Notes: generated from the sequence alone by a model not told the origin. Numbered from the stretch's first letter, positions 54,171 to 63,182 are shown. The stretch is 64,000 bases of DNA from Synechococcus sp. NB0720_010 (GCF_023078835.1 NZ_CP090898.1:2234045-2298044), one strand, 5' to 3'. A program made the numbers and translations.

Positions 54171-54629
54171 TTAGTCTTGCTTCACCAGGGCGGCCGGTGA
54201 ACCACCGGTCCCTGTGAGGCTGGCCGCAGGCTTGGCTTGCTCCTGCGCGACCTCGCTATAGAAGCTGGTGTCCAGGTTGCTCAGCAGTGCGGGGCGGTTG
54301 GTCTCGAAGTGCAGGTGGGGCCCGGTGGTCCAGGCGCCGCTGTTGCCGCAATGGCCAATCAGGTCGCCCCGCTTGTAGGTCCCGGGCGCTTGGGCGCTGT
54401 GCAGATGGCTGTAGCTGGTCTCTAGACCGTTGTTGCCCACGAGCACCACGGTGTTGCCGTGGGTGTGGCTGCGGATCACGCTGGCCACTCCGTCGTGGGC
54501 GGCGCGCACCGGTGTTCCGACCGCACAGGCGATGTCCAGGGCCGGGTGCTCGGCGTGGGCGTCTTGGGTCACAACCCCTGGCATGGGATTCAGCAACTGC
54601 AGCGCGGGGACCAGGAGTGCGACGGGCAA
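54171..54629 (-). CDS. M23-family metallopeptidase
   Basis: 152 aa from TTG 54629. LytM/M23 motifs: HPALDIACAVGTPV (H-x3-D), HTHGNTVVLVGN, TSYSHLHSA and GPHLHFE (HxH). It probably cuts peptidoglycan cross-links. The frame is open 12 codons upstream with no ATG/GTG (IRFLFHESFFLPVALLVPAL); an ATT at 54659 would give a better signal peptide. Convergent with znuB with a 17-bp gap. Confidence 0.8.
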   Translation of the reverse strand: MPVALLVPALQLLNPMPGVVTQDAHAEHPALDIACAVGTPVRAAHDGVASVIRSHTHGNTVVLVGNNGLETSYSHLHSAQAPGTYKRGDLIGHCGNSGAWTTGPHLHFETNRPALLSNLDTSFYSEVAQEQAKPAASLTGTGGSPAALVKQD

Positions 54630-54712
54630 GAAAAAGCTTTCGTGAAATAGAAAGCGAATCTTAAGTTACGACCCCTGAGACTTGAATGTCGTCTATGCGA
54701 CAGGTTCGGGTT

Positions 54713-55141
54713 TCAGTCCGGATGTGCGCTGCAGGGCATCCAGAGGTCTCCCATGGCATGGGCTCCTTCGCAGCCCAATTCATGGGCTTTCTCCAGGGCA
54801 ATCTGCCGGCTGGGGTAAGCCATCAACTGTTCCTGCGGGGGCGTGCTGCTGTGGTGTTGATGCCCGCTGCTCGGGCTCAACGTCCAAATCCCCATGGCGC
54901 TCAGACCTGCCACGGCGACACCCATCCCCACCACGCAGGCGTTCACAACGCCCATGCCAACAACGCCGAGACTCAGAACGCCCATCGGCACAACGCCGAT
55001 GCTGACGACGCCCATGGGCACGATGCCGATGGAGATGATCCCCAACGGGGCAATCCCAACGGCCACCAGTTTTGGCGTTCCGCCGCATTGGGAGCCCTGG
55101 TCGATGGCCAGCTTCTCTTTGATCAGTGTTGGGGTGGCCAT
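54713..55141 (-). CDS. DUF3721 protein with eleven hydrophobic pentapeptide repeats
   Basis: 142 aa. Residues 29-83 form eleven tandem pentads of the type G-V/I-V-x-M/I (GIAPL, GIISI, GIVPM, GVVSI, GVVPM, GVLSL, GVVGM, GVVNA, CVVGM, GVAVA, GLSAM); S-I and P-M endings alternate early on, giving a 10-residue period. After a linker GHQHHSSTPPQ the C-terminus is a DUF3721 unit (AYPSRQIALEKAHELGCEGAH then MGDLWMPC). Function unknown; the repeat could be membrane-embedded or a beta-helix. Starts at ATG 55141, 4 bp after the next DUF3721 gene. Confidence 0.75.
   Translation of the reverse strand: MATPTLIKEKLAIDQGSQCGGTPKLVAVGIAPLGIISIGIVPMGVVSIGVVPMGVLSLGVVGMGVVNACVVGMGVAVAGLSAMGIWTLSPSSGHQHHSSTPPQEQLMAYPSRQIALEKAHELGCEGAHAMGDLWMPCSAHPD
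54893..55057 (-). repeat. Fifteen-base tandem repeats encoding hydrophobic pentads
   Basis: Eleven imperfect 15-bp units within the DUF3721 gene. On the plus strand the sense-complement shows recurring cccatgggcac and ccgatg patterns, so repeat expansion by unequal exchange is plausible. Confidence 0.75.
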
Positions 55142-55145
55142 TGGT

Positions 55146-55373
55146 TCAGTGGTTCATCGGCTGTTTGTTCCCTGATGGGTGCTTCTCACAGGGCATCCAC
55201 TGATTACCCATGCGGTGGGCACCGCTGCAGTTGAAATGCTCTTTGGCGGCCTGCTCAGCGGCTTCACGGGTTGGATAGAGCGCTGGCACTCCTTCTGCCC
55301 CAGCTGGGTCAGGGATGGCCAAGGTCAGCAGCAATCCGCAGACCAGTTGGATGCGAAGAAGGCTTGGCCGCAC
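55146..55373 (-). CDS. Small exported DUF3721 protein
   Basis: 75 aa from GTG 55373. Signal peptide LVCGLLLTLAIPDPAGA, then the DUF3721 unit: YPTREAAEQAAKEHFNCSGAH and MGNQWMPCEKH, with two Cys likely disulfide-bonded. The domain has no known function. It lies directly before the longer DUF3721 gene, a tandem pair. Confidence 0.8.
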   Translation of the reverse strand: MRPSLLRIQLVCGLLLTLAIPDPAGAEGVPALYPTREAAEQAAKEHFNCSGAHRMGNQWMPCEKHPSGNKQPMNH

Positions 55374-55432
55374 TTCAGGGATTGCGCCAGACGCTGGACC
55401 CTAAAGGCAATCCATGGGGCTGGATGGTCGTC

Positions 55433-55897
55433 TTAAGCAGTCCGAAACCAAGTGGGGACTGCGGCGTAGCAGGCGGCGTTCTTCTCGTTTTCACGGGCCT
55501 CGACCTTCCAGCAACAGCTGCGGCCGCCATCACGGGCCTTCAATAGCTTGTTGGCCCAGTCCCAGACCAGGGCAGCGCTGGCTTCCATGCCGACGTTCTC
55601 CATGACCCGTAGATCCAGGGCCCCCTGCTCATGCAGGGATTGCCATTGCGCCAGCAGCGGGTCGTCCGCATTGACCAAAAAGGTGTGGTCAAACTGCTGC
55701 CTCAGTTGCTTCTCCAGTTCGCTCAGGCTGGAGAAATCCACCACGAAGCCGTTTTCATCCAGCTCCTCGGCCTGGAACCAAAAACAAAAGCTGCGGCTGT
55801 AGCCGTGCACAAAGCGGCAATGGCCGCTGTGCCTCCACTGCCGGTGGCAACAGGGGTAGCCGCTAAAGGTTTTGCTGCAGGTGTAGGCGGCGGTCAT
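55433..55897 (-). CDS. 6-pyruvoyl/6-carboxytetrahydropterin synthase-like protein
   Basis: 154 aa of the QueD/PTPS family. The zinc region reads CCHRQWRHSGHCRFVHGYS: His18, Cys27 and His31 are kept, but the usual HGH is HGY, so the third zinc ligand is Tyr33. FSSLSELEKQLRQQFDHTFLV (with catalytic Asp-His) and AALVWDWANKLL follow. QueD makes the queuosine precursor; the altered ligand suggests a divergent subfamily. Confidence 0.82.
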   Translation of the reverse strand: MTAAYTCSKTFSGYPCCHRQWRHSGHCRFVHGYSRSFCFWFQAEELDENGFVVDFSSLSELEKQLRQQFDHTFLVNADDPLLAQWQSLHEQGALDLRVMENVGMEASAALVWDWANKLLKARDGGRSCCWKVEARENEKNAACYAAVPTWFRTA

Positions 55898-55942
55898 CCC
55901 CGGTGAATGCTGGATGTGGGTCTTGAGGGAGGATCGGGGTAG

Positions 55943-56638
55943 ATGGATCGGCAGCCCTTGCAGGCATCATTTCAGGCCCCAGATCCGGCCTTCATTCGCT
56001 CCCTTCGTTTTAACGAGGCCGGCCTGATCCCGGCGGTGGCTCAGGACTGGCTCGACGGGGCGGTCCTGATGGTCGCCTGGATGAACCACGAGGCGATTGA
56101 GCGCACCTTCGCCACGGGCGAAGTGCACTACTGGAGTCGCTCCCGCCAGGAGCTTTGGCACAAAGGTGCCACCAGTGGCCATACCCAGGCCCTGCGCGGC
56201 CTGCGCTACGACTGCGATGCCGACGTGCTGCTGCTCACGATCGAGCAGCGCGGCGATGTGGCCTGCCACACCGGAGCGCGCAGTTGCTTCTATGACGATG
56301 GACCGAGCCCGACGGCTGGTGGTGCCGGCGCCGCTCCCCCGCCCGCCGATGTCTGCACGGAGTTAATGCGGGTGATCGAAGGACGCCGTGACCAGCCGGA
56401 ACCCGGCAGCTACACCAACAAGTTGCTCGAGGGCGGCGATAACCGGATCCTCAAAAAAATCGGTGAGGAGAGCGCCGAGTTTGTGATGGCCTGCAAGGAC
56501 AACAGTCCTGAGGAGATGGCGGGTGAGGCGGCCGACATCGTCTTTCACCTGCAGGTTGCTTTGGCCCATCACGGCGTGAGCTGGCGCCGGGTGCAGGAGG
56601 TGTTGGCCTCCCGCCGGGGTGCTCCGCGCCGCGACTAG
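55943..56638 (+). CDS. hisIE: Bifunctional phosphoribosyl-AMP cyclohydrolase/phosphoribosyl-ATP pyrophosphatase
   Basis: 231 aa. HisI domain: [43 protein letters not shown] and [10 protein letters not shown] with the zinc Cys residues. HisE domain: [20 protein letters not shown] and [15 protein letters not shown]. It performs steps 2 and 3 of histidine synthesis. A Pro/Ala-rich linker joins the domains. Last 4 bp overlap the convergent RND adaptor gene. Confidence 0.95.
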   Translation: MDRQPLQASFQAPDPAFIRSLRFNEAGLIPAVAQDWLDGAVLMVAWMNHEAIERTFATGEVHYWSRSRQELWHKGATSGHTQALRGLRYDCDADVLLLTIEQRGDVACHTGARSCFYDDGPSPTAGGAGAAPPPADVCTELMRVIEGRRDQPEPGSYTNKLLEGGDNRILKKIGEESAEFVMACKDNSPEEMAGEAADIVFHLQVALAHHGVSWRRVQEVLASRRGAPRRD

Positions 56639-57720
56639 GGCTGTTTGAGACGAACGGGGGTCCCATGGCGGAGCCCGCTGCCGTTGCTCAGGATCACCCG
56701 ATCGGTGGCCGAGAGGCCTTTGAGGACCGGATAGCGATCCCCCTGCAGGGGGCCCAGGGTGACGCTGCGCTGGAGCGCCACGTTGCTGCCCGCCGGTAGG
56801 CGCTCAATGGTCGCCAATGGCGTCTTGCCCGGGTCTTTTTTCCATTGGGCAGGGGTGCCAACGACGAAGACGAAGGTCTGGCCAAATTGGCGCGTGACCG
56901 CCTCAAACGGAATAGCCAGGTGACGCTCCGCGCCAATGATCAAACGGGTTCGCAGGCGCTGCCCGTCGCGAAGCATGCCCTGAGGATTCTCGATCTTGGC
57001 CTTGGCCAGCAGGGTCTGACTTTTGGCGTTGATGTTGGGATCGATCATCGTCACCCTCCCCTTGGCGACGGGGCGCTGCCCTTGACCATCGAGTAGTTGC
57101 ACCAGCTGCCCGCTGGCGAGCCGGTTCGCCTGGCCGGCCGGCACGTCGATCCGGGCCTGCAGGGCTTCGTTGCGGATGATCCGGCTAAAGGGGCTTCCGG
57201 CCTGGAGGACATCCCCTGCTTTGACGCTCAGATCACTGATGACCCCAGCGATGGGGGCCCGTACATCCTTGTAGGAGAGGTCCGCCAACTTTGCCGTCAG
57301 GGCTTGGCGCGAGCCGATCGCTTTGGCTTCGAATTCATCGCGCTGTAGCGCGGTTGCCGCCCCTTCCTGGGCCAAGCCGGCCAGTCGCTCAAAGGCCAGT
57401 TGATCGCTCTTGCTTTGGGCCTGCAGGGCTGAGACGTCCGCCTTGAGCTGGGTTTGATCGAGGACCAGCAGCAGTTGCCCGGCCTCAACGGACTGACCGG
57501 ATTGGACCAGGACCCGTTGGATTCGTCCACCGGCCTGGGCCGCCAGCTCGATTTCATCGGTGGCCTCCAGGGTGCTGACGGTGTCGATGCTTTGCACGAA
57601 CACCTCCCGCTCAAGTGGAGCGGCCGTGACCTTCTGCGGCGGACGCCCAGTCGAGCTGCCGCAGCCGCAGAGTGCGAGTAGTCCAAGGGCGGCCAGACCT
57701 GGCCAGAGTGCTTTAGCCAT
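56635..57720 (-). CDS. RND efflux periplasmic adaptor (MFP) lipoprotein
   Basis: 361 aa. Lipoprotein signal ([12 protein letters not shown]). Adaptor features: [41 protein letters not shown], a short coiled-coil hairpin, [21 protein letters not shown] and [10 protein letters not shown]. It links the inner-membrane pump to an outer-membrane channel. ATG 57720 overlaps the pump gene by 8 bp. Confidence 0.92.
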   Translation of the reverse strand: MAKALWPGLAALGLLALCGCGSSTGRPPQKVTAAPLEREVFVQSIDTVSTLEATDEIELAAQAGGRIQRVLVQSGQSVEAGQLLLVLDQTQLKADVSALQAQSKSDQLAFERLAGLAQEGAATALQRDEFEAKAIGSRQALTAKLADLSYKDVRAPIAGVISDLSVKAGDVLQAGSPFSRIIRNEALQARIDVPAGQANRLASGQLVQLLDGQGQRPVAKGRVTMIDPNINAKSQTLLAKAKIENPQGMLRDGQRLRTRLIIGAERHLAIPFEAVTRQFGQTFVFVVGTPAQWKKDPGKTPLATIERLPAGSNVALQRSVTLGPLQGDRYPVLKGLSATDRVILSNGSGLRHGTPVRLKQP

Positions 57721-60700
57721 GGCTCCTCCGGGCTTTGAGCTCGAGCTCCCAGCCCTTGATCAACCTGTAGCTACTGGGCACGACAAATAGGCTCAAAACG
57801 GTGGCCACCAGTAGGCCAAAGAACACCACAGTGCCGATGCTGATGCGGCTGCTGGCGCTACTGCCGCTGGCCAGCAGCAGGGGCAGAAACCCCGCCAGGG
57901 AGGAGATGGCCGTCAGCAGGATCGGCCGCAGCCTGGAGCGGGCGGAGTCGCGGATGGCCTGGTCCAGGTTCAGTCCCTCCCGCAACCGTTGATTGGCAAA
58001 TTCCACGATCAAGATTCCGTTTTTGGCGGCCAGGGCCACCAGGACCAGCAGTCCCATCTGGCCATAGACATCCAGGGGCAGACCGCGCAGCACCAGGCCG
58101 CCCAGTGCTCCAAGCAGGGCTAGGGGAACGGTGATCAAGATGATGAACGGGTCCAGCAGGTTCTCGTAGAGGCCGGCCAGCACCAGCGCCATGACCAAGA
58201 CCGCCAGGGAAAAGACCCGGACGGTGCTGCCGCCGGAGCGTTTCTCTTCCTCCGCTAGACCGGTCCAGGCCAGGTCCGTGCGCCGTCCGCCCAGTTGCCC
58301 CTGCAGCCGCTCGAGCTCAGCCATGGCTTGGCCGGTGCTGACCCCCGAGGCTGGTAGGGCACGAATGCTGATGGAGCGCACCAGGCGGCTGTGGTTGATC
58401 GTGCTGGCCCCACTGGAGGCCTCCACGCGCACCAACTGGCCAACGGGGATCAGGGTTCCTGATTTGGCGCGCACCTGCAGGGCGAGGACGTCGTCGAGGT
58501 TGCGCCGGCCCTCTCCATCCAGCTGCACAATCACCCGGCGGACCTGATCGCCCTCAAAGCTGTCGTTGACGTAGCTGCTGCCCAGGCTGGCCTGCAGGGT
58601 GCTGACCAGTTGGCTCAGTTCCACGCCGAGGGAGGCCATCTGCAGGCGATCGGGCTCCAGCCGCAGGAGCGGGGAATCGGCGCTGAAGCGGGTGGAGACC
58701 CGCTCAAACAATCCGCTGGCATTGGCCGCTTGGATCAGGCGTTGGGCCTCGCCCGCAAATTGCTGCAGCGAGAACTGCCCGTTGCTGGTGTCCAGCAGCT
58801 CGAGCTCCAATCCCCCTTCGCTGCTGAAGCCGCGCACGCTGGGGGGCTGGCTGACGATCACCGTGGCCCCGGAGATCGTTTTGCGCAGTTGGCGGTTGAG
58901 CCGTTGGGCCACCGCCTCGGTGCTGGGGCGTCCAGGCCCCCGCTTGCCGATCGGCTGAAGCCGCAGGAAGAGCAGTCCCTTGTTGGGGGTGCTGTCCCCA
59001 AAGGAACGGCCGGCATAGAAGTTGCCGGTTCGAATCGCGGGGTCCGCCTCCGCCAGCGCTTGGACCTGTTGCATCACCGCCTCGGTGCGCTGCAGGGAGA
59101 GCCCCTCCGGCAGCACAACGACCCCCCGTAGTTGGCCATTGTCCTCCTGGGGAATGAAGGCCGTCGGTCTCCAGCTCAGCCCCAGGGCGGTCACCAACAG
59201 GCCCACCAGGACGCTGGCCATGACGCGGCGCCGCAGCTTGAGGGAGCCCTCCAGCCAGCGGCCGTAGGGGGCCTCCAAGGATTCCAGCCAGCGCCGGGGC
59301 GGATCAATCCAGCGCAGCAGCCAGGCGGGCTCGCGTTGTTCCGCGTGGAGCAGGCGGCTGGCCGCCACCGGCGTGAAGCTGATGGCGTTAAACGTCGAGA
59401 CCGCAATGGCGGCACTGATGCTGATGGCGATGGGCGCGTAGAGCCGGCCCACGCTTCCCTCCAGCCCGATCACCGGCAGGAAGACGACCACCAGCACCAG
59501 GGAGGTCGCCACCACCGCCCCACCGAGCTCCGCCATGGATTCGCGGGCGGCGGCCAAGGGGGAGGCCCCCGCTTCCAGCCGCCGTCCGATGTCCTCACTA
59601 ACGACGATGGCGTCGTCGACCACCAGGCCCGAGGCCAGCACCATCCCAAACAGGCTGAGGGTGTTGATGGAGCCGCCGGCCAGCTTGATCAGGCTGATCG
59701 ACCCCAACAGAGAGACCGGAACCGCCAGGGCGCTGATCAGGGCTAGACGGCTGTTGCCAAGCCCCAGCAGCAGGGCAAGAAACACCAGCAGTACCGCATC
59801 CCGGAGGCTGCCGGCGGTCTCACCAATGCTGGTGCGAATCGTCTCGGCTTCGTTGACGATCAGCTGCAGATCAATGCCAGGGGGAATGTCCGGCTGGAGC
59901 TCCGCTAAGGCCTGCTCCACCGCCTCACTGACCGCCAGGGCATTGGTGCCATCCCGCTGGTAGACGCCAATGGCCACAGCGCTGCTGCCCTGGAGGTTCG
60001 TGGCGATGGCGTCATAGCTCTCACTGCCCAGACCCACGCGGCCGATGTCCCTCAGCAGCACGACTCCGCCTTCGGGGCCCTCGCCGACCACCAGTTGTTC
60101 GAGTTCTTCGCTGCTGCGCAGCCGGCCCTCCATCTCGAGCGGGAGGGTGGTGGCCTGCCCCGGGGGCATGGGCGCTTCGCCGGTTTGTCCCAGTGCGGCT
60201 AGGACGTTCTGGGCCTGCAGGGCCCGCTCGACATCGTTGATTGTCAGTTGACGCTCTAGCAGTGCCGCGGGGTTGAGCCAGAGCCGGAAGGCCAACGGGC
60301 TTCCGCCAAACAGACGCACATCGCCAACCCCCTCGACCCGCTGGAGCCGCTGCTGCACCACCTGGCTGACCCAGCCATTGAGGAACTGCGGGGTGTAGCG
60401 CTTCGGATCTGCGCTGAAGCTCAGGACCATTAAGAGGTCATCGGAGCTGCGCCTGACCTGCACGCCCAGGCGAGCGACCTGGGCTGGTAGCCGCCGCAGC
60501 ACCTGGGCGATTTCGTTTTGGGTGTTGACCTGATTGAGTTCGGGGGAGCCGCCGCGGAAGTTCAGCCGGATGCTGCTGCCACTGCTGCTGCTGCTGGAGC
60601 GGATGCTCTCGAGCCGCTCGAGTCCGTTGAGCTGCTGCTCGATTAAGGCGGTCACCCCCTGCTCCACCACCTCGGGGCTGCCGCCGGGGTAGGAGCTGCG

Positions 60701-60856
60701 GACACTGACCCGTCCGGGGGCAATGCTCGGCAGGTTCTCGACCTGCAGGCCGCTCAAGCTCAGGGCTCCCATGAGCAGCAGCAGCAGACTCAGCACCAAG
60801 CTGAATACGGGCCGTCTCAAGAACAGGTCTGAGAGGGTCCGCCTGGGCGGAGTCAT
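57713..60856 (-). CDS. RND efflux permease (AcrB/MexB-like)
   Basis: 1047 aa, about twelve helices and two large periplasmic loops. Family features: FLRRPVFSLVLSLLLLLMGAL, SSYPGGSPEVVEQGVT, TNLQGSSAVAIGVYQ, the helix 4 segment ASGLVVDDAIVVSEDIGR with paired Asp for proton flow, and ALAAKNGILIVEFANQRLREG. The FxGNxxK metal motif of heavy-metal pumps is not seen, so an HAE1-type drug or metabolite pump is more likely. Overlaps both neighbours. Confidence 0.93.
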   Translation of the reverse strand: MTPPRRTLSDLFLRRPVFSLVLSLLLLLMGALSLSGLQVENLPSIAPGRVSVRSSYPGGSPEVVEQGVTALIEQQLNGLERLESIRSSSSSSGSSIRLNFRGGSPELNQVNTQNEIAQVLRRLPAQVARLGVQVRRSSDDLLMVLSFSADPKRYTPQFLNGWVSQVVQQRLQRVEGVGDVRLFGGSPLAFRLWLNPAALLERQLTINDVERALQAQNVLAALGQTGEAPMPPGQATTLPLEMEGRLRSSEELEQLVVGEGPEGGVVLLRDIGRVGLGSESYDAIATNLQGSSAVAIGVYQRDGTNALAVSEAVEQALAELQPDIPPGIDLQLIVNEAETIRTSIGETAGSLRDAVLLVFLALLLGLGNSRLALISALAVPVSLLGSISLIKLAGGSINTLSLFGMVLASGLVVDDAIVVSEDIGRRLEAGASPLAAARESMAELGGAVVATSLVLVVVFLPVIGLEGSVGRLYAPIAISISAAIAVSTFNAISFTPVAASRLLHAEQREPAWLLRWIDPPRRWLESLEAPYGRWLEGSLKLRRRVMASVLVGLLVTALGLSWRPTAFIPQEDNGQLRGVVVLPEGLSLQRTEAVMQQVQALAEADPAIRTGNFYAGRSFGDSTPNKGLLFLRLQPIGKRGPGRPSTEAVAQRLNRQLRKTISGATVIVSQPPSVRGFSSEGGLELELLDTSNGQFSLQQFAGEAQRLIQAANASGLFERVSTRFSADSPLLRLEPDRLQMASLGVELSQLVSTLQASLGSSYVNDSFEGDQVRRVIVQLDGEGRRNLDDVLALQVRAKSGTLIPVGQLVRVEASSGASTINHSRLVRSISIRALPASGVSTGQAMAELERLQGQLGGRRTDLAWTGLAEEEKRSGGSTVRVFSLAVLVMALVLAGLYENLLDPFIILITVPLALLGALGGLVLRGLPLDVYGQMGLLVLVALAAKNGILIVEFANQRLREGLNLDQAIRDSARSRLRPILLTAISSLAGFLPLLLASGSSASSRISIGTVVFFGLLVATVLSLFVVPSSYRLIKGWELELKARRSHG

Positions 60857-61506
60857 GGCTGGGTGCTGGGCTGATCAGCCTGGGTCAAACCGGGCTGTTC
60901 TTGCAACCACTTCAGGGTGGCTTGATCCCTGGGGCTCAGCTGCAGGACCGGGACCGCTCCGGCCTTGACCGCCAGCGCATCGCCGGCTTGGTCGCTATGG
61001 CCCCAGAGACCAAAGGCGTGGCCCAATTCATGCAGGCTGGTGGCCTGAATGGCCGTTTGCGCTTGCCCGGGGCTGATCAGCACGGTCACCAGCGGCTCGA
61101 GGGACCAGCGCTGATCCCCGCGGACCTCACGCAACTGAAGCAGGGCCCGTCCATTGCTGGCGCGGTTATTGAGCAGGGGAGGCCGACGCCGCTCCACCAG
61201 AACGTGGGCCCGCAGCGGCTCGGTGACCAGGTGAATCGGCAGCTGGTCTTGCCAGGTGCGCAGGGCAGCCTGCACCGCCTGATGCCAGCGCTGCTGCCAA
61301 ATCGCCCCAGGCCCCTGGGTGGTCACGGGCTCCACCCAGACGCACCACTGCTTGCGATGGGGCCAGCCTGCGGGTGTGGTCTTGAGACGACTGCTGTAGC
61401 CAGCGCTGCTGGCGGTGGTCTGGACCGGCTCGATCAAGAGCGGCCCCTGGCCGGACCAGGGGCGCACCTCAGAGGCCAGGGGGCAGGCTGGAGGCGGTAG
61501 CTCCAT
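60853..61506 (-). CDS. Metzincin-like zinc protease linked to the RND pump
   Basis: 217 aa. The zinc motif is SLHELGHAFGLWGHSD (His159, Glu160, His163, His170); the third His is one residue further than in the classic HExxHxxGxxH. A beta-sheet half precedes it (WCVWVEPVTTQ, VTVLISPGQAQ). No obvious signal peptide. Cyanobacterial relatives are annotated as matrixin-like peptidases. It overlaps the RND gene by 4 bp and would be translated before it. Confidence 0.78.
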   Translation of the reverse strand: MELPPPACPLASEVRPWSGQGPLLIEPVQTTASSAGYSSRLKTTPAGWPHRKQWCVWVEPVTTQGPGAIWQQRWHQAVQAALRTWQDQLPIHLVTEPLRAHVLVERRRPPLLNNRASNGRALLQLREVRGDQRWSLEPLVTVLISPGQAQTAIQATSLHELGHAFGLWGHSDQAGDALAVKAGAVPVLQLSPRDQATLKWLQEQPGLTQADQPSTQP

Positions 61507-61514
61507 TGCTGGGG

Positions 61515-62012
61515 CTAACCAGGCAGGCCGACGCCCCGGGCCATCAAGGTGGCCAGGAAAGGAATCAGGGCAAAACCCACCAGTTCAATGTTGAGGATCC
61601 AGGCCAGCCGCTTGGCCAGGCCTTCGCTGACCTGGGGCAGTTCCCCTTTGCGCAAAGGGATGGCCCAGGTGATGTAGGTGATCGTGGGGTAGAGGGAGAG
61701 GCCACCCACGGAGAGGTAGAGGCCGACCTTCCACCAGAACAGAGGGTTCTCCGTATAGAACTCTGAGCCCTGTCCGAAGTACATCACCCGCAGGATCCCG
61801 CTCACCAGGAGGGCGAGGGCCGCCATTCCGTAGACCACATCGGTGATCACCATCAAGGTGGCGTCCTTGCGGTTGGGGTTGGGCTGGATCAGGCGACGCT
61901 CCAGCACGAGGGCGCCGAAGCAGAGCATGAAGCTCAGGTAGTGGACGTAGGCCACGCCCGCTCGGGTGAGAACGGTCGGTGCGATGTCGGCGATCAGAGC
62001 CGGGGCGGGCAT
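61515..62012 (-). CDS. DUF2214 family membrane protein
   Basis: 165 aa with four helices (VAYVHYLSFMLCFGALVLER, MVITDVVYGMAALALLVSGIL, FWWKVGLYLSVGGLSLYP, WILNIELVGFALIPFLATLMA). The HYLSFMLCFGALVLE segment with helix-embedded His is typical of DUF2214, unknown function. Nine bases before the metzincin gene, so likely first gene of the RND operon. Confidence 0.82.
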   Translation of the reverse strand: MPAPALIADIAPTVLTRAGVAYVHYLSFMLCFGALVLERRLIQPNPNRKDATLMVITDVVYGMAALALLVSGILRVMYFGQGSEFYTENPLFWWKVGLYLSVGGLSLYPTITYITWAIPLRKGELPQVSEGLAKRLAWILNIELVGFALIPFLATLMARGVGLPG

Positions 62013-62206
62013 TGCCTTGGACTGGATGGGGCCTCAGACCGTAGCGAGCGAGCGACTGAGCTGGTTTTGTTCAGGCTTTGGAAGCCAATCTGCAATTGGG
62101 AAATAAGTCTGAATTTGGGAAGCAATTTTGAAAGTTGGAAGCTTTTTAGTGGCTTTCTTTTTTGAGTCAAAAACCCCTTAGGTTCAAATCAGCAGAACGC
62201 GCAAAC
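62013..62206. promoter_or_regulatory. AT-rich divergent promoter region upstream of the sigma factor gene
   Basis: A 194-bp gap, markedly AT-rich from 62080 (gaaataagtctgaatttggg, ttttgaaagttggaagc). A ttgaaa at about 62128 could be a -35 element, but no convincing -10 is visible. Confidence 0.4.
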
Positions 62207-63142
62207 ATGGCCAGCTCGCTGAGTGCTTTCTTGGGTGAAATTGGTCGTCACCAGTTGTTGACGCCAGAGCAAGAGCTGATGCTTGGCCGCAAGGTACAAG
62301 CCATGGTGCAGCTGCACGAGCGCTGCACCATGGCTGGTGGTGTTGGTGAAGCCTGCAGCTACAACGACATCGAGAAGCGCACGATGCGTGTGGGCGAGCG
62401 GGCTAAAGATCAGATGATCACGGCCAACCTGCGCTTGGTGGTCAACCTGGCAAAGCGTTACCAGGGCAAGGGACTTGACCTGTTGGACCTGATTCAAGAG
62501 GGGACCCTGGGTCTGACCCGAGCCGTTGAGAAGTACGACCCCACCCGCGGCCACCGCTTCAGTACTTATGCCTACTGGTGGATTCGCCAGGGACTCAACC
62601 GTGCGCTCTCGACCCAAAGTCGCACGATTCGTATTCCTGTCAATGTCAACGAAAAACTGACACGTTTGCGGGCTGCAAAGGCGCGTTTGATGCAGCGCAA
62701 TGGCATGGCGCCTAATTCACAACAGCTGGCCACAGCGTTGGGTTTGCCGCTCGATGAAATTGAGGATTTGCTCGGTTGTGAGCTCCGCAGCGTCACCGTC
62801 AGCCTGCAGGGCATCGTCAAATCCAAATCCGATCCCACGGAACTGGTGGATGTGCTTCCTAGTGAGGATCTGCCTCCCATGGAGCGCTGTGAACTGGCGG
62901 AGCGCAATGCCGCGGTTTGGAAGCTTCTGGATCAGTCCAACCTCACGCCGAAAGAGCGCACTGTCGTGATGCTGCGCTTTGGTCTCGATGGCAGCCATGA
63001 GTGGCGCACCCTCGCTGAGGTGGCCCGTCTCCTGGGCTGCAGTCGGGAGTACTGCCGTCAGGTGGTCCAGCGGGCCCTGCGCAAGCTGCGCAAAGTGGGC
63101 ATCCAGAGCGGATTGGTCGACGTCAGTTCTGTCGTTCAGTAG
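62207..63142 (+). CDS. Group 2 RNA polymerase sigma factor (RpoD-like)
   Basis: 311 aa from ATG 62207 (a TTG at 62162 adds 15). Region 1.2 SLSAFLGEIGRHQLLTPEQE; region 2 ANLRLVVNLAKRYQGKGL, DLIQEGTLGLTRAVEKYD and FSTYAYWWIRQGLNRAL; region 4 TPKERTVVMLRFGL with the helix-turn-helix LAEVARLLGCSREYCRQVVQ. Lack of region 1.1 and of an extended N-terminus separates it from the housekeeping sigma; cyanobacteria carry several of these stress or circadian sigmas. Confidence 0.93.
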   Translation: MASSLSAFLGEIGRHQLLTPEQELMLGRKVQAMVQLHERCTMAGGVGEACSYNDIEKRTMRVGERAKDQMITANLRLVVNLAKRYQGKGLDLLDLIQEGTLGLTRAVEKYDPTRGHRFSTYAYWWIRQGLNRALSTQSRTIRIPVNVNEKLTRLRAAKARLMQRNGMAPNSQQLATALGLPLDEIEDLLGCELRSVTVSLQGIVKSKSDPTELVDVLPSEDLPPMERCELAERNAAVWKLLDQSNLTPKERTVVMLRFGLDGSHEWRTLAEVARLLGCSREYCRQVVQRALRKLRKVGIQSGLVDVSSVVQ

Positions 63143-63156
63143 GTCGGCCTTCAGAA

Positions 63157-63182
63157 TGGTGTCACCGCTTGAGGTGACACCA
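63157..63182 (+). promoter_or_regulatory. Ten-bp hairpin directly before the DUF1232 gene
   Basis: Perfect stem tggtgtcacc (63157-63166) with its complement at 63173-63182 and a 6-nt loop. It ends four bases before the ATG at 63187 and has no T-run, so it may mask the translation start or shape processing, not terminate. Confidence 0.55.

Noticed and set aside
56635-57720. The MFP protein as the HlyD partner of the type I exporter
   Set aside because: It is a lipoprotein adaptor overlapping the RND gene, 50 kb from the exporter; the exporter's partner is more likely beyond the left edge.
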